DNA of 64,000 nucleotides from Rhizophagus clarus (Eukaryota; Glomeromycota; Glomeromycetes; Glomerales; Glomeraceae): assembly GCA_015698045.1 (NCBI GenBank), contig BLAL01000040.1:1466501-1530500 (forward strand). Reading direction: 5' to 3'. Made by a program: the position numbers and the translations under genes. Each line of letters begins with the position of its first letter. Positions within the stretch are counted from its first letter, which is position 1. Shown one piece after another: positions 51,537 to 61,795 of this stretch. The notes under the pieces are model-generated. The model did not search any database. It saw only the letters and a program-made list of their open reading frames with translations, and was not told where the DNA came from.

Positions 51537-52759
51537 CATTATACATTTACGCGTAGGTAAATAGTTTGAATAAAAGATTGTCATTTTATTATTATGATTA
51601 TTGCATGATTATTTTCATCATCTGATGATCTTTTTTTCAGCTTTGACCTCTCGTCGGCGGAAAACTCGAGTATTTGATGGAGCTAATAATACTAATAATA
51701 TAAGTAGTATGATATCAAAGTGTTCCTTTGTTTAAACGGAAGGATAAAAAAAAATTGGCGTGCGTCAAATTTAACTTTTTATAAGCGCAGTAAATCCAAA
51801 TATGAGTTTTATTATACAAACAAAAAAAAAAAAGAAAAAAAAAAAAAAAAAAATCTGAAACAAAGGATTATGACATATTAAGTAGGATTGTACGACAAAT
51901 TCAAAAGTTACTCTCAATATACCTAGTTTTATACCTAGTAACGATGTAAAGAAGATTGATATAGTAATGATTCAAGGGTTCGTTAATGTATGTCATCATC
52001 ATAAACCCTAAATAGTATAATCGTGGATGTGTCACTTAAATGTGTAAAATTGTTGGTAAACAAGCTATAGTTTATTACTTAATTTGGTAATTTTAAAATT
52101 ACCACGTTGTAAACCAATCAATATAAATTTAACTGATCTACTTTTTATTATTTTTTTGAACTTCACTTTAAATTATTATGATCATGTTTATCTTCCATTT
52201 ACGATAAATATTTATTATAGTTTATATTAGTGAAACAATTATTAAGAACGCGGTTTTTTTTTATATTAGTATAATAAACGGACGAGGACGGCGAAAATTC
52301 ATCTGCAGTGTTTAGTTATGTGCACATACAAACAAAAAAAAAAAAATTCCTAAACAATATCTATTTTCTTCTTCCCCCTTTAACATGTATTATGCTTTCC
52401 TTTTTTTTCCCAAAAATCAAAATTTACCTTTTTCATTATATATATATAAATCCTTGTGTATTTTAATCATCTGTTTTTTATCTTTTTTTGTATCGTTACT
52501 TTAAAATTATTTATATTATTATTACCTTATTATTTTTATCAATTGATTATTCTTTGTATCTATTTTCTTTATATATAAAGGCCTTCTTTTCTCATTCCTC
52601 CCCCCCCTATTCTCTTCATTATTTTTTTTTTTCTTTACGCGCAATTATTATCGTTTCACGAGGAAAAAATCATCTTGTGTATAAAAAAAAATCAACCAGC
52701 ATTTTTTTTTTCCTCTCTTCCCAAAAAAAAAAAAAAAAATTTACGAAAACAAATAATAC

Positions 52760-53050
52760 GTAAGTATCTATTTATATGTAATCATTTTTTTTTTTTTTTT
52801 TTGAAATTATTTTATATTTCGTTCTTATTCGCACAATGGATAACGCTTTTTTAAACGCAAAAAAATAACGTTTTTCACTGTGTTATGTTGTCATGGTGAC
52901 TTTTTAAACTATCCACTCACTCAATAAAATTTCTGTGCATAAACAATTACTCGCATATTTAATTTTTTTTATGATTCATTCATTTAATGACCGCATAGTT
53001 TGTTTAACATTTAATTTTATTTATTTTATTTTATTTTTTTTTTATTTTAG
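52760..53050 (+). other. 5' leader intron of the alpha/beta hydrolase gene
   Basis: A strong donor (AATAC|GTAAGTATC) and a T-rich tract ending in TTTTATTTTAG six bases before the ATG define a 291-bp intron in the leader. The A/T- and C/T-rich sequence just upstream (about 52300-52759) is then leader or promoter. Confidence 0.6.
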
Positions 53051-53056
53051 TAAATC

Positions 53057-54988
53057 ATGAGTTTATATCCAGAGCGCTCTCTATCCGTCTCTTCAACTTC
53101 TTCAACTTCTTCAAGTTGTTCAACTTCTTCTTCAACTTCTAGTTTTGATACTTCCGCTACTTCTTCTTCAACTAATATAGTTGATACTAAAAATAGTGGG
53201 GAAACTTTTATTAAACAAAAAATTTCATTAGAGAATTCAAACCAAAAATTATTAAATTCAAAATCTTCTCCAGTTTCTCCAACAAAATCTTCTTTTCCTA
53301 ATATAAAGAAATTTTCTTTATCACAACGTAGAAAATCTGATTCCGCTACTTCTAAATCTAAAATACCAAATAAATCATTTAAACGTCTTTCTCTATCTAC
53401 AAATAAATCTGTTGCCGCTGAAAATACTGAATCTTCCTCTTCAACAACAACGATGGATTATAATAATAATAAAAGATCAACTAAAACAAATTTCTTTTCA
53501 ACTAAAAAGAAATCAACTATAATCGCTGAAGAACAATCACGACAATCACAATCTACTTCTGATAAATTATCAATAGATTCTTCTAATGAATCTTCTGCAC
53601 AATCTTCAAGTAAATTAACTACCCCTAATACTATGGAACCAACTTCAACTTCTTCAGAGTCAACTTGTACACCTGAAACTAGTAATACACCTGAAACTAA
53701 TGAACCCACCACCACTAGTAGTAATGGTAATATGGAGATCACCACCTTCCTTGCTGCGCCACGTCTCACTCAACGTGTTAGATTAAGTTCTGGTAGGGTT
53801 GTAAGTTTTTCAGAAGTTGGTGATAGGAATGGTTTTCCTGTTTTCGTATTCTTAGGAATGGGTTGTGTACGATATTTTATTGCTTTCTTTGATGATTTGG
53901 CAACAAGTTATAATTTAAGATTAATATGTCCTGACCGTCCTGGTATCGGTTTATCTGATGATGTTAAAGCTGAGGACCAACAAGTTTTAAAATGGCCAGG
54001 TATTCTATTTTTTTTTTTTTTTTTTAAAAAAAAAAAATATATATATATTTTTTATATATATATTATTGGTTTACTAATTTTATTATTATCACGTGATATA
54101 GATGTTATAGAAGAACTTTGTAATATCATGGAAATTCCAAAATTTTTCATCATGGCACATAGTGCAGGAGCTCCATATGCTCTTGCATGCGCAATGAAAA
54201 TACCCCAAAGGTTACAGGGTACAATTTATTTGGTATCACCATGGGTTAGCACAACAGTGGCTAATAATTTTAAATGGTTACAATATGTTCCAACTCCGAT
54301 TATCAAACTCACAAATTCCGCTGGTATATCATTACAACAAATGAAACATGGAAGACAACCTTATTCAATTAAACCACAATCACAAAGAAGTTCTGGAGCT
54401 TTAGCAGTTCCAACAAGTAGTGAGAAAAAACAACAGCTTGGATTAGCAATACTTAAAGCATCATTTGCAGAAAATTTGGCAGGAGCTAATAATGATTTAT
54501 TAATGTGTTTTGAAAGGAAGCGTACATTTGGATTTTCTTATGCTGATGTAAATCATCCTGTACATGTATTTCATGGAACAAAGGATGATCGAATTCCTAT
54601 ATCAGCAGTTAAATGGATGGAAGGGAACATGTCAGATTGCAAATTAACTTTAATAGAAGGGGGTAAACATTCATTATTTTTAAGAGCAGAAGTAGTAGAT
54701 TCAATATTTAAATCCATAGCAGTACAATTACATGACAAGGCGAGTTGTAGATTATGTAGAATATTTTCAAAATGTTGGTTATTGGAAGAAGATGAAATTT
54801 CACAAAAAGAAAGGGATTTAGACATTCAACGTAAAGTAATTGAAAATTTCAAAAAGAATGTTAAAAGAAAACAAACTGTAAACATGATGAAAACTGGTAC
54901 ATCAAATATTGTATTGGATCATCAACGTTCTTCTACCGATAACATATCACAAAGTGGAGAATTACTTACTGTATATAGCTATATTTAA
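53057..54988 (+). CDS. Alpha/beta hydrolase with long Ser-rich N-terminal extension
   Basis: Two exons (53057-53999 and 54102-54988) give 609 residues. The 102-bp intron is a multiple of three and has no in-frame stop, so the frame looks continuous, but the insert is all Phe/Lys/Ile/Tyr from T and A runs, and the family alignment closes when it is removed (KWP|DVIEEL). Residues 1-230 are Ser/Thr-rich and disordered. The hydrolase fold follows, about 235-530: FVFLGMGCVRYF (oxyanion region), PDRPGIGLSD, the nucleophile elbow AHSAGAP (Ser335), HGTKDDRIPI (Asp476 or Asp477) and GGKHSLFL (His504), so a full catalytic triad is present. The C-terminal 80 residues are basic. Substrate is unknown; a serine esterase or lipase is likely. 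The elbow starts with Ala instead of Gly. Confidence 0.88.
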   Translation: MSLYPERSLSVSSTSSTSSSCSTSSSTSSFDTSATSSSTNIVDTKNSGETFIKQKISLENSNQKLLNSKSSPVSPTKSSFPNIKKFSLSQRRKSDSATSKSKIPNKSFKRLSLSTNKSVAAENTESSSSTTTMDYNNNKRSTKTNFFSTKKKSTIIAEEQSRQSQSTSDKLSIDSSNESSAQSSSKLTTPNTMEPTSTSSESTCTPETSNTPETNEPTTTSSNGNMEITTFLAAPRLTQRVRLSSGRVVSFSEVGDRNGFPVFVFLGMGCVRYFIAFFDDLATSYNLRLICPDRPGIGLSDDVKAEDQQVLKWPGILFFFFFFKKKKYIYIFYIYIIGLLILLLSRDIDVIEELCNIMEIPKFFIMAHSAGAPYALACAMKIPQRLQGTIYLVSPWVSTTVANNFKWLQYVPTPIIKLTNSAGISLQQMKHGRQPYSIKPQSQRSSGALAVPTSSEKKQQLGLAILKASFAENLAGANNDLLMCFERKRTFGFSYADVNHPVHVFHGTKDDRIPISAVKWMEGNMSDCKLTLIEGGKHSLFLRAEVVDSIFKSIAVQLHDKASCRLCRIFSKCWLLEEDEISQKERDLDIQRKVIENFKKNVKRKQTVNMMKTGTSNIVLDHQRSSTDNISQSGELLTVYSYI

Positions 54989-55194
54989 TAGATTTTACAA
55001 CATTAAACTTTTATATCGAGACATCGAAATAAAATCCATCATTTTAATCACCACCTATTTTTTTTAAGAAGAGAAGGATTAAGGAAAAAAAGAAAAAAAA
55101 TCTTATATGTTTTTTTTTATGATATCATTATATTGTACACTATAGCACTTTTAATCATTAGCATTTACATTAATCTGGTGAATGGGCTGAGAGA

Positions 55195-55230
<36 letters not shown>

Positions 55231-57516
55231 CTTATTTATTTATTTATTTTTATTTATTACATATTTGTTTTTTTTTCAAAAAAAAAAGAACTCCTTCGCT
55301 ATTTATTTAAAAAAAATTTTTTTATTTATTTTTTTTTTAAAAAAAAAGAAAAAGAAAAAAAAAAAAAAGATCTTTACGGTATTACTGTAATATATTTTAC
55401 TTTCGTTTTATTTATTTTATTTTAAGCAAAGAAAAATTATTATTTTTTTTACATGTATATATTTTTGTTTATTTTTTAGAGAAAAGATATCAATTATTTA
55501 TATAGCATGATATATTATTTTTAAAAATTATGAAAAAAAAAAAAAATTATCTATCATATCATATTTTATCCTATATATTTAATATTCTACTTCTATTTAA
55601 TTTTGTAAGTAAAAGAAAAAAAGTTTATGAACTCTTTTAACTATAAAAATAAATTACTATTATTAATATGAACATGAATTTTTTTTTTGATTGAATCAAT
55701 TTTAAGTGAATATAATAATAGTTAAATGAAAAAAAAAGAAGAAAGATGAGTTCTTATGATTGTTTTACGTGTTTTTTTTCAATAGAATTTAAATTGGTAC
55801 AACAAACACTTCTCCAGACCTAAAGGAGATCGGCTGATCAATTTTTCTTTTTCTTTTTTTTTTGTTGGCGTATTTTTTTTTTTTTTTAACATTGCATATG
55901 CTTTAAAATTTAAATTTTTTTTTTACTTTTTTTTTTCCTTCTAAAAAAATTCTAATAGAATAATAGATATGCATATTTCGGTAATTAAGAATTTAACACT
56001 AAAAAAAAAAAAAAAGGTCGTACAACTTTAAAATGCAAGGTCTGAAACACAAATTAAATTAATATTCATTGAGAAATAATATCTTTCATTGTAAATGGTT
56101 TTTAATTTATTTATTTATTTATTTATTTTTACGTAATATATGTACTAACCCATGAAATAAGATTTTTTTGAATGCGAGTATAATTACTAAAATTATCAAC
56201 TAATTAGAATATAATGTAGATTTTTTTTTTTAAACCAAGAACTTGTCATGATCAGATGATCAAAATATTAATACATATGGTTTTATTTTTTTCAATTCTC
56301 AAAAAAAGATTGATAAGTCAAATTATTCATTGGCAACTTGGCGTAATAATGAAAAATTTTTTTTTTTTTTTTCTTTTTTTTTTTTTTTCTTCTCGATTTT
56401 TTAAAAGCAAGGATTTTAAAAACAAGGATAAAAACGGTATTATAAAACAGGGGTAAAAAAAAAAAAAAAAATAAGGATAATATTTAAATTATTATTATGT
56501 ATGAAAAAGAATTCTTTTTGATACATATTTAGATTTCTTTATAAAATCTAAAACAAGCATAGAAAAATAATAATAAACTAAAAAATTCTTTGATTTTTTT
56601 TTTTTTCTTTTTTAAAAAAAATTAATTATTATTATTATTATTATTATTTTTTTTTGATACATATTTAGACAAGCTTTTTACTTGGTATTACAAGTCATAT
56701 TAAGGATATTAAAGATATTAATTAATTGTTAATGTTTTACAAAAATTTCAAATCCATATGAATTGTGAAATGTTTGAAACGTTTTTTTTTTTTTTTTATA
56801 TAAAAAAAAAAATGATTTTGTATATTATTAAAAGATAAAATAATAAAGGAAAAAAAAAAAAAATGTAAGATTATATTCTGACCAAAAATGATTGCGATTC
56901 AGCCCAAAAATAATGTTAATAAGGGATAAGGGATCACGAGAGTAACGATAACGATAACTGTTACTTGTTACCACTTGTTACTTTGTTACTTTGTTACCAT
57001 TTATTTTTACACTTGTTATTTTTTTTTTTTTTTTTAAGCCGTAAAAAGTTTTTAATAATACAAAAATTATATTACTAATACAAAAACATTTTCTTTATTA
57101 CTAATTTAAATTTTTTCAATTTGTTTAAGATTTTATTATATAACAAATAATAACGTTTTGTAAATTTATTTTTGTTAAATTTTTATTATTTATTTATTTT
57201 ATATTATTTATACGTATAACATAATCGGAAACTCTTTATCCTAAACCTTATCAGTCATGCATAGTTAATCTTAAATATCAATTGTTTTCCATGTTAAACA
57301 CTAAATTATACGCTAAATTAGTTCATTTCTGAAACTTTAGTTTAAAAAAATCTAAAACTATAAATTATAATTTATCTTCTTAATTAATTAAACTGAAAAA
57401 AAAAAGGTTCATTGACATCAGATCTATGACGATTTAAACAAATGATTATGGATTTTACATTCTTAGTGCATAAATTGAATCTGTTACATTTTTTATAAAC
57501 CTGTTTACGAAAAAGA
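54989..57516. other. A/T homopolymer-rich intergenic stretch
   Basis: Dominated by long T and A runs, several as T-then-A pairs (near 55197-55229 and 56591-56620), plus TTTA and TTA microsatellites (56105-56128, 56627-56647). The 3' end of the hydrolase transcript lies at the left. Open frames here are poly-Phe or poly-Lys artefacts of the runs. No gene seen. Confidence 0.6.
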
Positions 57517-57538
57517 ATGGAAGGAATGTTCTCTTTAA

Positions 57539-57570
<32 letters not shown>

Positions 57571-59239
57571 CATTATATTTATTATAATATTATTATATAT
57601 ATAAAATATATAAAACTGTACAGTATATATTGTTGCAGTATGTTCCTATGTTGTGACTCGGTCACTCGGGTAACGATATATTGGATACATATATGGCGAA
57701 TAAGTTTTATAAAATTCTGTAAATTGGAATTCGGATTTTTAGAAACAATTCACAATTATGATGTTTTAAGGTAACATTTATCCTATGTTTATAACAAAGA
57801 CTTTAAAAACAAAGTAATAAATAAATTAAATAATAAATTAGTCGAATAATTAATATAGTTGATTCATAGTTAATAGAATGAAGGGATTGAATGAAATTTC
57901 TTTATATGCAATTTATCGGAAGATTTTATAACTTTATATTCTCGGCATAAATGATTTTTTAAAATTTTAGACCTTGAGATAAAGTTATTTTATGTTACAT
58001 ATAAAGATTTTCCATTATTTGATTATTTTTTTCCGGGTATAAAATTATCCCTGTAAAATGTAACCTAATTATAGAACGTACCATTCTTAGGAATGGAAAT
58101 AATAATTTTAATAAAACTAAAATTAAAAAAAAAAAAATTTTTTTTAATAGTAAGACAATAAGGACCTGCGGTTATCTAACAAATGAAAAATATTTAAAGT
58201 ATTATGCAATAAATAATCAATACATGGCTGATCTGGTTCGTCACCGGATATCAGTAGAGTATCAAGAGATCTCTTTAATGAATAAAAATTTCATGAAAAA
58301 TTGTGATTATTATAAAAGTCGGAACTGCCGCTTTCAAATTGGTGCGACTACCCCGTGCGTAATCCTCGGTTTTCACAAATCCGGAAAATCCGTAGAAAAG
58401 GGGGTTCGATTATCAGTGATTTCTGTGAAATTTTCAGTACTTTAAATAGTTTCTCTTGAAAATATGTTGGTGTTAAAGATTTAAAACTTGGTTGACTTTG
58501 TACTATCATGCATTCAAAGTTGTAAAAATCATTAAAGGGAGGACGCTATATGTGGGCGGGATACTGTAACCGCAATAAATATAATGCTACAAAATTATTT
58601 TCGTAAAGTTTGACAGCATCAGAAAATAAGACACGCGTTTGTAGAAATACGCGTGCGGACAGGCAATATCCGCTTAACTAATATTGATATAATTTTGTTT
58701 TTACTTCAAAACATAATATAAACTTTACTTCGTTAAAAACAGAACTTGACACCTATATTATAAACAGTATTAAAATTCATTTGATTTCACGTTTCATGAA
58801 ACGTATATTTTGAGAGTCGTTACATAACTTTCATGTAACGCAATCGAATAGGGGGCAGTAAATAAACATTAGAACTTTAACAATGGAATTGGTAAATTCC
58901 GTCTCTTTGTAATCCAACTATGGATTAGTTACGCATATGTAAAATGTATGTAAAACGTATGACAATTTGTGGCAGAAAATTATTAGATTCTCATACCTCT
59001 TAAAAATGTTCAGACGCATAATTAATATTTCCTTTTATATTCAATTTTCGTCTTAAGAAAGTTACGGAATCACAGAAGACTACTCGTTAGTAAGTCCATC
59101 CCCTTTCCATGTGCAACAATCATTAAATTATTGGATGCTTCCATGTCCCGTGGTTTATGGAGTATTTTAACAGTCCGTTTTAACTCTGGTTGAACTTATA
59201 ACAAACTCACTATAGTAGTTGTCTGAACATTAATGTGGC
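57517..59239. other. Gene-free stretch
   Basis: Contains an (AT)n microsatellite at 57541-57565. An open frame at 58224-58445 has an ATG but no recognisable domain and no homologous neighbour. The base composition is less homopolymer-rich than the region to its left. Confidence 0.45.
57541..57565. repeat. (AT)12 microsatellite
   Basis: Uninterrupted dinucleotide run in intergenic DNA. Confidence 0.9.
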
Positions 59240-60146
59240 AATATAACATCAGCATTTCATATCTCCGCCACTGAAATTCTTCAACGATCACCAGATCAAA
59301 TAATTTCAAATACAAGGGCAATAAACATAGCAACCAATTGTTTTGAAAATTTTCATCCTTTTGATACTTGTGGTCAATGGGAAGCAGATATCAATAGAGG
59401 GATTTTGAATCCTGCTAGAGTATTGGAACATAAACGAGACCTTACAAATTTAGAGTGCTGATGGAGGAGTTTACCTTTTACAATCCTCGCTTCCAATCAT
59501 GCCTATTCATATTCTGGGTCAAGTATTCTCCTGAGACAATCATTAAGATATGCAATTTAGAAGTAATTATGGTGCAGCGACAAAGTACACGTGCCCTGAA
59601 TCATTTCATTGTGGTCTGCTTTAGGCTTCAGGTTTCGGAAACACACAAGAACATGGCCTAGATGATGCGAATGTGAAGTGTGAATGTTACATCATTAATA
59701 CCTCATTAATTGAATACGTGATCACTCTTGGGTCAATAAAAGCAACCGCTTTTGAAAATCTAATCAATCCACAGCTTGTAGCTTTCGCTGGCGCATCAAT
59801 TCATATGAGTCAGCGAGCAGCTATCGATGTTGCAGATTTGATATATAAAGGAAATAAATAATGCATTGTTTGCTAATGGATTTAACAATGGGCTTTAGCA
59901 ACTATTGCTTCATTTACTAGCGCATTACAAGAAAATGAGGAAAATAGAAAAGAGTGCAATTATGTGCTTGAAGTAAGTAAAAATCAAACTGTTGTTCCAC
60001 TTTCAGCTGTTTCACTTTATGCTATTGTTATCATATTTCCGCCATTAATCTATTCCTGTATATGCCTTTATTCTTTAAAAAATTGGTCCAATGATGTAAT
60101 AAATATCAATTGGATACTTGTTGATACCACAAAGATCAAACCTTAA
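59240..60146 (+). pseudogene. Decayed gene of unknown family, ending in a membrane segment
   Basis: Successive protein-like blocks lie in the same direction but in different frames or separated by stops. They read TEILQRSPDQIISNTRAI and FHPFDTCGQWEADINRG (to a TGA near 59460); then, shifted, GGVYLLQSSLPIMPIHILGQ (to a TGA near 59534); then NYGAATKYTCPESFHCG, a TAG, and a run up to 59861 including INPQLVAFAGASIHMSQ; finally FTSALQENEENRKECNYV and a hydrophobic span (SLYAIVIIFPPLIYSCIC) before a stop. The composition is far less repetitive than the surroundings. Short introns could explain some breaks, but stops inside blocks suggest decay. I do not recognise the family. Confidence 0.4.
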
Positions 60147-61224
60147 TTGGTGAACATTAAGTCTAACAATATAAGAAAAAATAGAAGACGCTCATATAGT
60201 AACTCAAAAATTAAAAAATGAAATTCAATTATAATGTATCATCTTAATTTTAATTATTTAAAACTTTACCTTCATCTTCCTTATATTTGTAATATTTGTA
60301 ATATAATTTTTACATTATATATTTCCAAAATTACCATACCTTTCTATGTATAATAACCGCCCTTTTTCCGGAAAAAAAAAATATTTTCTTTTGATTTTAC
60401 TTAATTTTACCCAGACAATACATGATATAACAGAATATTCCTTCGGAAATCGCTAGTAATTCTACATAGTTTCCAGATTTAAGATGACGTACATGAGGTC
60501 GCATTAATTTGAAAACCGAGAAATCTAACATTTCAGCAATAAAGTACCAATGGTCAAAATGTAAAAATACGTTTTATTATTTGATGATTAAATTGAATAA
60601 CAGTCCAATATAGTTAATAGTCCTAGCGGACCGATATTTTTAACGTTGATTAATAACGTCCTAACTAAGACCAATATATTTCCAATAACTATATATAATA
60701 GCCTAATAGTTGTTTAAATCTTCCAATATAATAATATTGTCGGTTTGATAATCTTCCGGATGGTAATGCATAGTAATATGAGACAGACCAGTATAAAGAT
60801 ACACTGTAAAGATACATCGTTTGATTTTCTAAGAACTGATGATTCGGATTTACCGGTTTAATAATTTGAATGGTACTCATCACCTTTGTGATCATAGAAA
60901 AATGATGCTGTATTTGGTAACGGAAACAGGTCATTAAAGTTATTATGTCTTTGTTGTAGAATTCATCGGCGGATCAATTATAAACCAGTAAGCTCGCAAT
61001 AAATGATGCGGAATCTTATTGGTCACGACTGCCCAGCTCTCTGATAACTACTGCCAATGACAAGTTGTTTTTTCTGCATTTGTAGATTCGGCATCAGAGT
61101 AAATACAAAAATTTTTAATAATAACAAAAAATAAAAAAAAGTAATAGCCTACGCTAAGTAATTCAGTCAAAATCGTGTCCTAATGAACTTTGTATGTAAA
61201 ATTTAAACTTCTTTCATGCAACAG
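60147..61224. other. Gene-free stretch
   Basis: No convincing coding frame. A short minus-strand frame at 60689-60934 has no recognisable motif. No repeats of note. Confidence 0.45.
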
Positions 61225-61795
61225 TTTGGGTCTGGTTCATTTCACCGACAATTACTTCACTGACAATCACTTCGCCGACACACGTTTCGCCGACAGGGTC
61301 ATTTCACCGACAAACGTTTCACCGACAGTCATCTCACCGACAGTCATCACCGCCGCCGGTACAAATTAAAATTCTTTTTATAAAGCATTTTTTTTTCCCT
61401 TTTTTTACCCATTACAGCTAATATAATAGTTTTTTTTTTAAAAAAGAAAAATACTTAGTATATAGGAAAAAAAACTTAAACATTAATCTTATGTTCATTA
61501 CCAATTGGAAGGAACAATTAAAAATATTTATATTTATTGAGATTTAATCTGAAAATATAAATATTTACTCTTGTGTACACACTATCTCGTACTATATAAT
61601 AACGATAATTTTGGCTGTCTTGTACAGTTGTATAATGAAAAAAAATTATATTCAATTTTATTGTGATATATGTAAGTGTCGGTGAAACGACTTGTCGGTG
61701 AGATGATCCTGACGTCGAAACGTTTGTCGGCGAAATGTTTGTCGGTGAATTGATTGTCGGTGAAGTGATTGTCGATGAGTTAAACGCGACCCAAA
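61225..61795. mobile_element. Fold-back element with inverted arms built of (T/C)TCACCGACA repeats
   Basis: The left arm starts TTTGGGTCTGGTTCATTTCACCG and continues with about seven short units ending in CCGACA (to about 61361). The right arm (about 61676-61795) is its inverted copy: GTCGGTGA-type units ending ...GCGACCCAAA. The middle (about 310 bp) is plain A/T-rich DNA without a transposase. Arms in opposite orientation with terminal TTTGGGTC/GACCCAAA fit a non-autonomous fold-back or MITE-like DNA element. No clear target-site duplication is visible. Confidence 0.65.

Larger units (their letters stand above)
48092..53056. other. Long divergent region between NOT2 and the hydrolase gene
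   Basis: No protein-coding frame is convincing over about 5 kb. The NOT2 side appears to hold leader introns (see 48099-51351). The hydrolase side has a clear leader intron. The sequence carries many A and T homopolymers, an (AT)n run at 49739-49761, a (TAA)n run near 50651-50670, and TCACGTGA palindromes at 48424, 49268 and 49519. Confidence 0.55.

Noticed and set aside
54000..54101. Coding status of the continuous frame inside the hydrolase
   Set aside because: The encoded segment is homopolymer-derived; removing it with a standard GT-AG intron gives a proper alpha/beta hydrolase sequence.
55133..56456. Poly-Phe open frames downstream of the hydrolase
   Set aside because: Low-complexity translation of T runs with no protein-like composition.
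58224..58445. 73-codon open frame
   Set aside because: No recognisable domain, no neighbour or splice partner; length expected by chance.
61225..61361. CACCGACA repeats as a CRISPR array
   Set aside because: The genome is eukaryotic, the units are short and degenerate without spacers, and an inverted copy lies 310 bp away, so a fold-back element fits better.
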